Notes: a model not told the origin generated them from the letters alone. A DNA stretch of 64,000 nucleotides from Catellatospora sichuanensis (GCF_007483665.1 NZ_VIQO01000030.1:62001-126000), one strand, 5' to 3'. Counted from the stretch's first letter, positions 42,444-50,233 are shown. Numbers and translations are program-made.

Positions 42444-43112
42444 TCAGCGGACGCCGAGCCGCAGGCGCTCGGTGAGGTCGTCGATGCCCAGGTAGAGGTA
42501 CGCCGTCTGGTATTGCAGGTTGCCGAACAGCCGGGCCTCGCCGCGATAGATCGCCAGCAGGCTGTCCTTGCCCCGCCACCAGCCGTCGGCGACGCCCGCC
42601 ACCTCGGGCACAGGGCGCATCCGGTATCGCTCGGGCAGCCCGTCGATCCTGGTCCCGGTGGCCATGCGCACCTCGGCGGGCAGGCCGTCGGCGAGGTGCC
42701 GCAGCGCGGCGGCTTCCACCCAGCCCTCGACCGAGCCGTGCAGCGGCACCCAGGTGCCTTCCGCGACGATGCCGAAGTGTCCTGCGCCGTCGACCACGAA
42801 CCCGTAGGCCGTGGCCGATCGTGGAGCCCCGGCGGTGAAACAGGGGCCGAGGTCTTCTGCGACGGAAGGGTCGTCGGCGTCGAGCACACGCGGACCGCCT
42901 TCGTACTCAGGCGTGGGCGGCAGCTCCAGCCCGCCCCACCGGGCCTGGTAGGCGGCCAGGTGCTCGATCGCGTCGGCGGCTCGGCCGTCACGGTGCCAGT
43001 GTCGCCGGTGCTGCTCGGCCGACCATGTCTCGCGCCGGATCGCGTGCGCGGTCAGGTAGGCCCGAGCCCGCCTGGTCAGGCCGCTCGGGATGCGGAGCCC
43101 GCGTCCGCTCAT
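42444..43112 (-). CDS. Conserved hypothetical protein
   Basis: A 222-residue soluble protein I cannot name. It begins with a basic helical part (RRARAYLTAHAIRRETWSAEQHRRHW), followed by segments with aromatic residues, YGFVVDGAGHFGIVAEGTWVPLHGSVEGWVEAAAL and WWRGKDSLLAIYRGEARLFG, that look like the SMI1/KNR4 or SUKH immunity fold, though I cannot show it. ATG 43112 overlaps the end of a 39-residue zinc-ribbon reading frame (43109-43228) by ATGA, so the two are probably translated together. Confidence 0.7.
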   Translation of the reverse strand: MSGRGLRIPSGLTRRARAYLTAHAIRRETWSAEQHRRHWHRDGRAADAIEHLAAYQARWGGLELPPTPEYEGGPRVLDADDPSVAEDLGPCFTAGAPRSATAYGFVVDGAGHFGIVAEGTWVPLHGSVEGWVEAAALRHLADGLPAEVRMATGTRIDGLPERYRMRPVPEVAGVADGWWRGKDSLLAIYRGEARLFGNLQYQTAYLYLGIDDLTERLRLGVR

Positions 43113-43228
43113 GGCCGGAAGGCGCCCACGGTCCGGCAACTGCGGCAGATCAGGCCGGTGGCGACGCACTCGGGGCACCGTGGTGCGGTCGGTCTGCCAG
43201 ACGCGCCGGGATGGATGTTGCGGGTCAC
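43109..43228 (-). CDS. Small zinc-ribbon protein, 39 residues
   Basis: A short frame on the minus strand starting with GTG 43228 and reading VTRNIHPGASGRPTAPR, then CPECVATGLICRSC. The four Cys form C-x2-C-x6-C-x2-C, a zinc knuckle. Its stop overlaps the next start codon by ATGA, which supports translation. No Shine-Dalgarno is visible before the GTG, so it could be leaderless or the Cys motif could be an N-terminal piece of the downstream gene separated by a frame change. Confidence 0.5.
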   Translation of the reverse strand: MTRNIHPGASGRPTAPRCPECVATGLICRSCRTVGAFRP

Positions 43229-43386
43229 CGCGTCAGGTTACCGAGGAGGGGTGACCTTTTTCGATGGTCGCGATGCGGCACCTTACATTGACTGTCGCAA
43301 CTGGACTGGTCATGATGATCGAGGGATCGGTTGAATCGTCAACTTCGATGCCACCTTGGTTCCTCGCGCCCGGAAGGAGAAATCTC

Positions 43387-43695
43387 GTGCACCGTTCCTC
43401 GATCAAGCGTCGCGTCACGGCCGCGGTCGGTGTGGCGGCCGCAGCGGCAGCATTGCTGGCGGCAGCCGCTGTACCTGCGATGGCCGACACTGCCAAGGAG
43501 TTCACCGGTGGCGGCCGCGGCCCCACGGCGGCATCGGCCATCCAGGCCGCCGCCTGGGACGCCGAGGCGTCGGCCGGTGCCGAACAGCTCTACACCTGCG
43601 TCCAGACCGGACAGCCCGGCGTGTGGGAGGTCTTCGACCACCCCTACTTCGGCCACGTCTTCTTCGCTGAGGTCACGGTGTCCTGCACCCCGTGA
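43387..43695 (+). CDS. Small secreted protein
   Basis: About 102 residues, start GTG 43387 with AAGGAGA eight bases upstream. A typical signal peptide (HRSSIKRRVTAAVGVAAAAAALLAAAAVPAMA, about residues 2-35) is followed by a 65-residue mature part with GGGRGPTAASAIQAAAWDAEASAGAEQLYTC and two Cys that could bridge (Cys in YTCVQ and VSCTP). No recognised domain; the length and AxAxxQAA helix resemble small secreted actinobacterial proteins with unknown roles. A perfect terminator hairpin follows. Confidence 0.75.
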   Translation: MHRSSIKRRVTAAVGVAAAAAALLAAAAVPAMADTAKEFTGGGRGPTAASAIQAAAWDAEASAGAEQLYTCVQTGQPGVWEVFDHPYFGHVFFAEVTVSCTP

Positions 43696-43706
43696 GGCCG
43701 AATTGT

Positions 43707-43745
43707 GCCTCGTCTCCCGGATTCGGCGCATCCGGGAGACGAGGC
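43707..43745. terminator. Bidirectional terminator hairpin
   Basis: A perfect 16-bp stem, GCCTCGTCTCCCGGAT pairing with 43730-43745, around a 7-base loop, between the convergent secreted-protein and glucanase genes. Confidence 0.85.
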
Positions 43746-43760
43746 GGTCGGTGACGACGG

Positions 43761-45014
43761 TCAGCCCTTGCGCCACTTCTGGGCGCCGGTGCCGTTGCAG
43801 GTGTAGAGCTGCAGTTTCACGCCGTTGGCGGTGCCTGCGGCGGTGACGTCGACGCACTTGTTGGCCTGGATGTTCACCAGGTCGCCAGCTCCGCTGAGGA
43901 CGAACTTCTGCGCGCCGGTGCCGTTGCAGTCGTAGAGCTGGATGGCCGCGCCGTCGGCCGACGAGCCGGCCGCGACGTCCATGCACTTGCCCAGCGCCCG
44001 CAGGCTGCCGTCGGCCTCGAAGGACCACCGCTGTGCGCCGGTGCCGTTGCAGTCCCAGATCTGCAGCCGGCTTCCGTTGGCGGTGTTGGAACTGGGGATG
44101 TCGATGCAGCGGTTGCTGCCCTGGCCGATGAGCGGGGTGCCGCCGGTGGGCGGGGTGCCGCCGTCCTGGGCGAAGACCCGGACGTAGTCGACGACCATCG
44201 ACTGCGGGAACACGGTGCTGCCGTCGGGGGAGCCGGGCCAGTTGCCGCCCACCGCCACGTTCAGGATCATGAAGAACGGGTGGTCGAAGACCCAGTGGTT
44301 GCTGCCCGCGTCGGCGCGGGTCTTGCGGGAGTACTGGATGCCGTCGATGTACCAGGTCACCGAGTCGGGTGCCCAGTCCACGGTGTAGGTGTGGAAGGCG
44401 TCGGCCAGCCGCGCTCCGCCCGGCAGGGTGTACTGGCCGGTCAGCGAGCAGCAGCCGGAGTAGCCGGGGCCGTGCAGGCTGCCGTGGACGGTGCCGGGCT
44501 CGCGGCCGATGTTCTCCATGATGTCGATCTCGCCGCTGTTGGGCCACGGGTTGGTGCCGATGTCGCTGCCGAGCATCCAGAACGCGGGCCAGATGCCGTT
44601 GCCGCGCGGGATCTTGATGCGGGCCTCGTACCGGCCGTAGGTCTGGGTGAACCGGTCGGCGGTGAGCAGGCGCGCGGAGGTGTACTGGCAGCTGCCGTAC
44701 CAGCAGCCGTAGCCGGCGGGGTTCTCCCGGCGGGCGGTGATGACGAGGTTGCCCGCGCCGTCGTGGACCGCGTTGCTGGTGCTGTTGGTGTAGTACTGCA
44801 GTTCGTTGTTGCCCCAGCCGCCGCCGCCGATGTCGAACTTCCACTTGCTGCCGTTGACGGGCGTGCCGGCGGCCGCGTTGAACTCGTCGGACCAGGTCTG
44901 CGGGCCGACGGCGAGGGCGGGGGTGGCGGTGATGACGGTGGCGGGCACGGTGAGGCCGGCGGCGGCGAGCGCGGCCACGGTCAGCCGGGCCAGCAGTCGG
45001 GTCGTTCTACGCAT
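43761..45014 (-). CDS. Secreted GH16 endo-beta-glucanase with ricin-type lectin domain
   Basis: A 417-residue exported glucanase (laminarinase type). Signal peptide about residues 1-35 (ending ALA); GH16 domain about 38-285 with the catalytic motif GEIDIMENIG (nucleophile and acid/base Glu) and supporting WSDEFN, GIWPAFWMLG and HTYTVDWAP; short linker; ricin-B lectin (about 295-417) with three repeats, each ending CNGTGAQRW or a variant (QxW). It cleaves beta-1,3(-1,4)-glucan outside the cell and binds glycans by the lectin. ATG 45014 follows GGGAGG. A CelR-like palindrome 120 bases upstream suggests repression relieved by oligosaccharides. Confidence 0.95.
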   Translation of the reverse strand: MRRTTRLLARLTVAALAAAGLTVPATVITATPALAVGPQTWSDEFNAAAGTPVNGSKWKFDIGGGGWGNNELQYYTNSTSNAVHDGAGNLVITARRENPAGYGCWYGSCQYTSARLLTADRFTQTYGRYEARIKIPRGNGIWPAFWMLGSDIGTNPWPNSGEIDIMENIGREPGTVHGSLHGPGYSGCCSLTGQYTLPGGARLADAFHTYTVDWAPDSVTWYIDGIQYSRKTRADAGSNHWVFDHPFFMILNVAVGGNWPGSPDGSTVFPQSMVVDYVRVFAQDGGTPPTGGTPLIGQGSNRCIDIPSSNTANGSRLQIWDCNGTGAQRWSFEADGSLRALGKCMDVAAGSSADGAAIQLYDCNGTGAQKFVLSGAGDLVNIQANKCVDVTAAGTANGVKLQLYTCNGTGAQKWRKG

Positions 45015-45080
45015 GGGACTACCTCCCAGGAGCGTGCGAGGCGTGCTACCAGGCGTTCCGGGCAGAACACATATGGTAAG

Positions 45081-45090
45081 CACTGTTAAT
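45081..45090. promoter_or_regulatory. Putative operator shared by hydrolase genes (copy 3)
   Basis: CACTGTTAAT, preceded by TGGTAAG and followed by AAATTGACA, lies 67-76 bases upstream of the glucanase start in an AT-rich patch. It shares ACTGTYAAT with copies at 5691-5701 and 25438-25449. Confidence 0.4.
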
Positions 45091-45133
45091 AAATTGACAA
45101 CCGTCACGTTAGGACGGAGTCGCGCCCCCGTCA

Positions 45134-45147
45134 AGAGAGCGCTCTCT
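45134..45147. promoter_or_regulatory. LacI/CelR-type operator
   Basis: AGAGAGCGCTCTCT is a perfect 14-bp palindrome 120-133 bases upstream of the glucanase start. Its core GAGCGCTC is the core of the CelR operator (TGGGAGCGCTCCCA) known from Thermobifida and Streptomyces cellulase genes, so a LacI-family repressor is the likely binder. Confidence 0.7.
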
Positions 45148-45245
45148 ATGAGATCGACTCAGCTCCGATGTGGAGTGTGATCATGGCCGTACGCGACGTG
45201 GTCGCGGCGGCGGTACGCGCCGGCTGAAGCGGGTATGCGTCTGCC

Positions 45246-45512
45246 ATGAACACGCAGAAGGTCGTCTACAAGCCGATCGGGATGGTGAGCGGCGTTGTGG
45301 CCGGTGCCGTCGCCGGGGTGGCGTTCAAACAGGTCTGGCGGATCGTCTCCGGCAAACGCGAGGCGCCGCACGCCACCGACCCGACGAAGGGTTGGACCGA
45401 GATCCTGCTCGCCGCGGCGCTGCAGGGTGCGGTCTTCGGACTGGTCAAAGCCGCCGTCGACCGCGGCGGCGCGCACGGCGTCAAGGCGCTCACCGGCAGC
45501 TGGCCGGACTGA
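45246..45512 (+). CDS. DUF4235 small membrane protein
   Basis: An 88-residue protein of the actinobacteria-specific DUF4235 family. It shows YKPIGMVSGVVAGAVAGVAFKQVWRIVSGKREAPHATD and ILLAAALQGAVFGLVKAAVDRGGA, two hydrophobic helices (about residues 12-32 and 52-70) flanking a conserved W-R-x-x-S-G loop. Function is not known. A terminator follows. Confidence 0.9.
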   Translation: MNTQKVVYKPIGMVSGVVAGAVAGVAFKQVWRIVSGKREAPHATDPTKGWTEILLAAALQGAVFGLVKAAVDRGGAHGVKALTGSWPD

Positions 45513-45530
45513 GCGGCTTGTCGTACCCGA

Positions 45531-45556
45531 GGGCTCCGTTCGGTGGAACGGGGCCC
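45531..45556 (+). terminator. Terminator after the DUF4235 gene
   Basis: GGGCTCCGTTC pairs with GAACGGGGCCC (one G-T pair) around a GGTG loop, 18 bases after the stop codon, followed by TT. Confidence 0.8.
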
Positions 45557-45621
45557 TTGACCATGTGCGGGTCGAGCCGTTCAACTTCGCCGGAAAAATC
45601 TTGAGAATTGTGCGGCGCGGA

Positions 45622-45648
45622 TGTCGAAGGCGCGCGGCCGGCGGTGTC
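45622..45648 (+). promoter_or_regulatory. Possible ECF42-type promoter
   Basis: TGTCGA at 45622-45627, the -35 described for ECF42 sigma factors, is followed 17 bases later by TGTC (45645-45648), which resembles the expected -10. The start codon of the DGPF gene is 77 bases further. The -10 match is weak. Confidence 0.4.
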
Positions 45649-45724
45649 TACCCGGTGAGAGGGTGGCGGGACAGGCCCGACGGGCGGCCGCCGCCACCAC
45701 GGATCGCCAGGAGGAGTTACGGAC

Positions 45725-46120
45725 ATGAAGTACATGATCATGATGCACACGGGTCAGAACGCCACCGAGGGCATCGTGAACTGGTCGCAGCAGGACGTGA
45801 AGCGGCACCTCGAGTTCCAGCACGACTTCGACCGCGAGCTGCGCGAGGCCGGCGAGATGGTCTTCAACGAAGGACTGACCTTCCCCGACCAGGCCCGCAT
45901 CGTGCGCCACGACGGCAAGGGCGCACCCGCCGTCACCGACGGCCCGTTCCCCGAGGCCAAGGAGTTCCTGATCGGCTTCTGGATCGTCGACTGCGCGAGC
46001 CCCGACCGGGCGTACGAGATCGCGGCCAAGGCGTCATCCGCGCCCGGCAAGGACGGCGAGCCGCTCGGCATCCCGATCGAGGTGCGCCCGATCGTGGGCC
46101 CGCCGCCGGCCGACGCCTGA
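45725..46120 (+). CDS. YCII/DGPF-domain protein
   Basis: A 131-residue protein of the YciI-like fold. It has MKYMIMMHTGQNATEG, FQHDFDRELREAGEMVFNEGLTFPDQARIV, and the signature DGPFPEAKEFLIGFWIVDC. Such DGPF genes are the regular partners of ECF42 sigma factors, and the sigma gene starts six bases after this one ends. Its molecular role is unknown; it may be part of the response that the sigma factor switches on. Confidence 0.93.
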   Translation: MKYMIMMHTGQNATEGIVNWSQQDVKRHLEFQHDFDRELREAGEMVFNEGLTFPDQARIVRHDGKGAPAVTDGPFPEAKEFLIGFWIVDCASPDRAYEIAAKASSAPGKDGEPLGIPIEVRPIVGPPPADA

Positions 46121-46126
46121 CCTGCG

Positions 46127-47350
46127 ATGACCGACCGGCCGATCGAGGACCTGCTGCGCGAACTCGCGCCGCGGGTCCTCGCCGTGGTCGCGCGCAAGTA
46201 CCGCGACTTCGACACCGCCGAGGACGCCGTGCAGGAGGCGCTGCTCGCGGCGCATCTGCACTGGCCGTCCGAAGGGCTGCCGGACAGCCCGGAGGCGTGG
46301 CTCGTCGCCACCGCCTCCCGGCGGCTGATCAACATGTGGCGAGGCGACGACGCCCGCCGCCGCCGAGAGGAGCGGGACTGGGAGCCCGTGGCGGCGGCCG
46401 CCGCGGATGCGCCCGGCGGCGACCGCGACGACACGCTGCAGCTGCTGTTCATGTGTACCCACCGCGCGCTGACGCCCGCGTCGGCGATCGCGCTGACGCT
46501 GCGCGCGGTCGGCGGCCTCACCACTACTGAGATCGCCGCCGCGTTCCTGGTCCCGGAGGCCACCATGGGCCAGCGGATCAGCCGCGCCAAGCAGCGCGTG
46601 CACGCCTCCGGCGAGCCGTTCCGGCTGCCGTCGGGCGAGCAGTGGCGGCCCCGGCTCGACGCCGTGCTGCACGTGCTCTACCTGATCTTCAGTGAGGGGT
46701 ACGCCAGCAGCGGCGGCGGCGAGCTGGTGCGCACCGACCTGTCCAAGGAGGCGATCCGGCTCACCCGGGAGGTGCACCGCCTGCTGCCGCACGAGCCCGA
46801 GGTCGCCGGGCTGCTGGCGTTGATGCTGCTCAACGACGCCCGCCGCGACGCGCGCACCGGCCCGCACGGGGAGCTGATCCCGCTGCCCGAGCAGGACCGC
46901 GCCCGCTGGAACCGGGCGGCCATCGCCGAGGGGGTCGACCTGGTCAGCGCCGCGCTGCGGCAGCGCGCCGTCGGGCCGTACCAGCTGCAGGCGGCGATCG
47001 CCGCGGTGCACGACGAGGCCGCCGCGGCCGGCGAGACCGACTGGCCGCAGATCCTCGCGCTGTACGGCGTACTGGAGCGCATCCAGCCCAACCCGATGGT
47101 CACCCTCAACCGCGCCGTCGCCCTGGCCATGGTCGACGGCCCGCAGGCGGGCCTGAAGGTGCTGGACACGCTCGACGAGCAGCTGCCCGGCCATTACCGC
47201 CTGGCCGCCGTGCGCGGTCACCTGCTGGAGATGGCCGGCGACCGCCCGGCCGCGATCGAGCAGCTGCGTTCTGCCGCGGTCGGCACGTCCAGCGCCCCCG
47301 AGCTGCGGTACCTGCTGACCGAGATCGGCCGCCTGCGCGACGGATCCTGA
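46127..47350 (+). CDS. ECF42-group RNA polymerase sigma factor
   Basis: A 407-residue sigma factor. Region 2 (about residues 8-75) has VLAVVARKYRDFDTAEDAVQEALLAAHLHW; region 4 (about 110-165) has LTLRAVGGLTTTEIAAAFLVPEATMGQRISRAKQRV. A long C-terminal extension (about 175-407, DUF6596/TPR-like, ending with LAAVRGHLLEMAGDRPAAIEQL) is the hallmark of ECF42 and takes the place of an anti-sigma factor. It is encoded directly after its DGPF partner, with the expected TGTCGA promoter in front of both. Confidence 0.9.
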   Translation: MTDRPIEDLLRELAPRVLAVVARKYRDFDTAEDAVQEALLAAHLHWPSEGLPDSPEAWLVATASRRLINMWRGDDARRRREERDWEPVAAAAADAPGGDRDDTLQLLFMCTHRALTPASAIALTLRAVGGLTTTEIAAAFLVPEATMGQRISRAKQRVHASGEPFRLPSGEQWRPRLDAVLHVLYLIFSEGYASSGGGELVRTDLSKEAIRLTREVHRLLPHEPEVAGLLALMLLNDARRDARTGPHGELIPLPEQDRARWNRAAIAEGVDLVSAALRQRAVGPYQLQAAIAAVHDEAAAAGETDWPQILALYGVLERIQPNPMVTLNRAVALAMVDGPQAGLKVLDTLDEQLPGHYRLAAVRGHLLEMAGDRPAAIEQLRSAAVGTSSAPELRYLLTEIGRLRDGS

Positions 47351-47456
47351 CCGGGTCGGCGAGCAGGGCTTCGTTATCGGCTCGTTATGCGGCTCCGTAA
47401 AGGTGGCAGGTTCGCCCAGGCGTATAGCGGTCGCCAGTGAGCCGGCGCTACCGATC

Positions 47457-47963
47457 ATGAAAGAGACCGTGGACGACTTCGCAGACTTCTTCCGGGCGCG
47501 ACGTGACGTCGCGTACCGCACCGTGTTCGTGGCCGTGGGCGACCGCGCCGGCGCCGAGGACGCGGTCGCCGAGGCGTTCGCCCGGGCGTATCAGCACTGG
47601 GCATCGGTGCGCGATCACCCCAACCCGACCGCCTGGGTCATCCGGACGGCGCTGAACGTGTCGCGGTCCTGGTGGCGTCGGCGGAGGAAGGAGTTCCTCA
47701 CCGCGGAGGGGCCCGAGCCGGGTGCCCGGCCGTTGTCCGAGGACCCGCTGGACGACGCGCTGACGGCCGCAGTCATGACGCTGTCGAGGCGGCAGCGCGA
47801 GGTGGTGGCGCTGCGCGTGCTCGCGGACCTGAGCGCGGACGAGACCGGGCGATTGCTCGGGATCACTGCCGCGACGGTCCACGTCCACCTGCACCGCGCC
47901 CTGGCGGCGCTGCGCGGGGCACTCGGTGAGCAGGCTGCGACCGTTACGGAGGCGCGACGATGA
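47457..47963 (+). CDS. ECF sigma factor (SigE-like)
   Basis: A 168-residue extracytoplasmic-function sigma factor. Region 2: FADFFRARRDVAYRTVFVAVGDRAGAEDAVAEAFARAYQHW with VRDHPNPTAWVIRTALNVSRSWWRRRR; region 4: LSRRQREVVALRVLADLSADETGRLLGITAATVHVHLHRALAALR. Both domains are complete and it has no extension. The ATG at 47457 is chosen over a GTG-type reading from 47403. It overlaps the next gene by ATGA, which codes for a membrane protein and is the obvious candidate for its regulator. Confidence 0.9.
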   Translation: MKETVDDFADFFRARRDVAYRTVFVAVGDRAGAEDAVAEAFARAYQHWASVRDHPNPTAWVIRTALNVSRSWWRRRRKEFLTAEGPEPGARPLSEDPLDDALTAAVMTLSRRQREVVALRVLADLSADETGRLLGITAATVHVHLHRALAALRGALGEQAATVTEARR

Positions 47964-49132
47964 CCCTGACCGACGAAGAGCTGAGCGGCCTGATCTCGAC
48001 GAGGTTCGGCGACGGCTCCCTGCCGGCCGGCCTGGAGCAGGTGGAGCGGCGTGGGCGGCAGCGCCGCCGCCGGGCACGGATCGCGACGGCGGCGGCCGCC
48101 GTGGTCGGGCTGGCCGGACTGGCCGGCGTCACGGCGTACGGGCTCGACCGGCACGAGCAGGCCGAGCGGGTCGCGGCGTTCAACCGGAGCTGCCAGGCGG
48201 CCTACACGGCCGAGGCCGCCAGGACGGGCCGGGCGGCGCAGCTGCCGACCACGCTCGAGGAACCGCTGCTCGAACTGCAGCGCGGCGACGCGCGTTTCCG
48301 GCTCTACACCGCCGCTCCCGGGCCGCTCCGTTCAATGATCTTCGACTGTGCGCGGGCCGCCGACGGATCGGTCTCGGGCCGGATCTCGTACGGGCAGACC
48401 ACCGCGATGGAGCTCGACCAGCCCCTCACCGCGTACCGGGATCATCTGCCGGACGGCACGGTGGCGATCGTGGCGCGCCTGCGCGATCCGGCCGGGGTGG
48501 TCTCGGTGACTCCCACGAGAGGGGACGTGCAGACGGCGCAGCGAGACGGGTTCGCCGTGGTGTGGGGTCCGGCGGCGGCGCTGGCCGATGCGGCGCTGAC
48601 CGTGGGCGACAGCAGCCTTGACCTGGCCCGCGACGCGCTGTCCGTGACTGCGACGTTCCAGGAGGAGGAGTTCGACCGATACTGCCTGCGGGCGCTGGAC
48701 CAGCGCCTGGAGCTGAACGGTGCGACGCGGGCCCTGACCGCGCGCCACGGGGACAGCTGGGCGCTGCAGATCTACCGGGCCGACAGGGCCATCGCCCTGT
48801 GCTCCTGGACCAACCTGGCCGACGACCCGGAGAACGGCGTGTCCTACCACGGTCCGATCCTGGGGCTCGGCTCGGCGACCAACATCGGGCCGGGTTCGAT
48901 CCTGGGGGGCTCGGACAGGGACGAGTCATGGCTGGCCGGTCTCACGCTGCCGGGCACGGAGCGGGTGGAGGTCGTCGGGGAGGACGGCAGCCGGGTGCAG
49001 GCCCAGCTCGGCGACGGTGTCTACCTGGCGCGGGTGCCGAGTGGCGTGAGGTACGAGACGACCGTCATCACGACCGCGACCACGGTCCACACGTTCGCGA
49101 GGGGCAAGACGACGACGCAGCGACCGCGCTGA
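47960..49132 (+). CDS. Membrane protein, partner of the ECF sigma factor
   Basis: A 390-residue protein with a short cytoplasmic N-terminus (about residues 1-38, ending RRGRQRRRRAR), one TM helix (about 40-60, IATAAAAVVGLAGLAGVTAYGL) and a large extracytoplasmic domain (about 65-390). The N-terminus lacks the HxxxCxxC of zinc anti-sigma factors, yet its position (ATGA-coupled behind the sigma gene) and topology fit an anti-sigma or sensor role. The outer domain has strand-rich parts such as LDLARDALSVTATFQEEEF and is not recognised. A perfect 24-bp hairpin follows. Confidence 0.75.
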   Translation: MTLTDEELSGLISTRFGDGSLPAGLEQVERRGRQRRRRARIATAAAAVVGLAGLAGVTAYGLDRHEQAERVAAFNRSCQAAYTAEAARTGRAAQLPTTLEEPLLELQRGDARFRLYTAAPGPLRSMIFDCARAADGSVSGRISYGQTTAMELDQPLTAYRDHLPDGTVAIVARLRDPAGVVSVTPTRGDVQTAQRDGFAVVWGPAAALADAALTVGDSSLDLARDALSVTATFQEEEFDRYCLRALDQRLELNGATRALTARHGDSWALQIYRADRAIALCSWTNLADDPENGVSYHGPILGLGSATNIGPGSILGGSDRDESWLAGLTLPGTERVEVVGEDGSRVQAQLGDGVYLARVPSGVRYETTVITTATTVHTFARGKTTTQRPR

Positions 49133-49191
49133 TCGTGCCGCGGCTGGGCCACGCCCACGGGCGGCACTCAGCCGGCACTGCCGGTATGTCG

Positions 49192-49249
49192 CCGTGGGGC
49201 GTATGCATCTCGGGACGGGTTCATATCCCGAGATGCATACGCCCCACGG
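49192..49249. terminator. Perfect 24-bp hairpin between convergent genes
   Basis: Arms 49192-49215 and 49226-49249 are perfect inverted copies (24 bp) around a 10-base loop. It sits between the membrane-protein gene and the ECF41-like gene. The arm begins CCGTGGGGCGTATGCATCTC. Longer and more exact than an ordinary terminator; it may be a mobile repeat used as one. Confidence 0.8.
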
Positions 49250-49273
49250 CATTCGTGGCCGGTGGTCCCGGCC

Positions 49274-50149
49274 TTAGATGATCGACACGTCCAGGTCGGC
49301 GAGCCGGTCCTTGTCGGCGGTGAGGTCGATGGCGGCGATGCGGCCGCCGACGATGGTGAAGGCCAGTACCACACGCACCTTGCCGCCCGGCGCCCAGACC
49401 GCATTGACGACGCCGTCGACCAGCGCGGTACGCGCCTCGGCGGCCATGCCGTTCCAGTACCCGGCGACGGTGGCCGCGCCGCGCTTCTCACCGGTCGAGC
49501 CGTAGGACACGGCGGTCGCGTCGGCGCGCATCACCACGTCGGGGTCGAGCGCGGTGAGCAGCGCCTCGAAGCGGCCTTCGCGGGCGGCGGACAGGAACGC
49601 CTCGACCACCTCGCGGCGGCGGGCCTGGTCGACGTCGCCGGTCGGGGCCTGCCCCTGCACCCGGCGGCGGGCGCGGCTGGCCAGCTGCCGGGCCGCGTCG
49701 GGCGACTTGCCGATGACCGGGGCGAGCTCGTCGAACGGCACCGCGAACATGTCGTGCAGCACGAACGCCAGCCGCTCGGCGGGGGTGAGCGTGTCGAGCA
49801 CGACCAGCAGCGCGAGCCCGATGGAGTCGGCGAGCACCGCCTCCTGCTCGGGGTCGGCCCCGGCGGTGGCGCCGACGGGTGGCAGGTCGGTGTCGGCGGC
49901 GTCGTCGAACAGGTCCTCGCGCCGGGTGCTGCGTGAGCGCAGCATGTCCAGGCAGATCCGGCCGACCACGGTGGTCAGCCAGCCGCTGAGGTTGCCGACC
50001 TCGCTGACGTCGGTACGGCTCAGTCGCAGCCAGGTCTCCTGTACGGCGTCGTCGGCCTCGGCCGAGGAGCCGAGCATCCGCAGCGCCACCGCACGCAGCC
50101 GTCCCCGGTCCTGTTCGAAGCGTTCGGCCAGCCGGTCCTGCTCGTCCAT
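49274..50149 (-). CDS. ECF41-like sigma factor with SnoaL-type C-terminal domain
   Basis: A 291-residue sigma factor. Region 2: FEQDRGRLRAVALRMLGSSAEADDAVQETWLRLS; region 4: LTPAERLAFVLHDMFAVPFDELAPVIGKSPDAARQLASRARRRV; then a SnoaL-like fold (about 170-291) as in ECF41/SigJ, which regulates activity from within. The linker motif WLPEP of ECF41 is only partly kept (DLPPV). ATG 50149 follows GGGGAGG. A divergent AhpD-like gene, at 50295, is the regular partner, and both have promoters of the ECF41 consensus, so the factor should activate itself and that gene. Confidence 0.88.
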   Translation of the reverse strand: MDEQDRLAERFEQDRGRLRAVALRMLGSSAEADDAVQETWLRLSRTDVSEVGNLSGWLTTVVGRICLDMLRSRSTRREDLFDDAADTDLPPVGATAGADPEQEAVLADSIGLALLVVLDTLTPAERLAFVLHDMFAVPFDELAPVIGKSPDAARQLASRARRRVQGQAPTGDVDQARRREVVEAFLSAAREGRFEALLTALDPDVVMRADATAVSYGSTGEKRGAATVAGYWNGMAAEARTALVDGVVNAVWAPGGKVRVVLAFTIVGGRIAAIDLTADKDRLADLDVSII

Positions 50150-50198
50150 GTCGTACGTACCTCCCCGAACCGTCATGAATAGTGATCCAGGCCACATC

Positions 50199-50225
50199 TG
50201 TCACATCTTCGGAAAGCGGCCCGTC
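50199..50225 (+). promoter_or_regulatory. ECF41 promoter towards the AhpD-like gene
   Basis: TGTCACA at 50199-50205, then 16 bases, then CGTC at 50222-50225: the consensus -35 and -10 of ECF41 sigma factors. It faces the CMD gene at 50295. Confidence 0.8.
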
Positions 50226-50233
50226 ATACCGAT

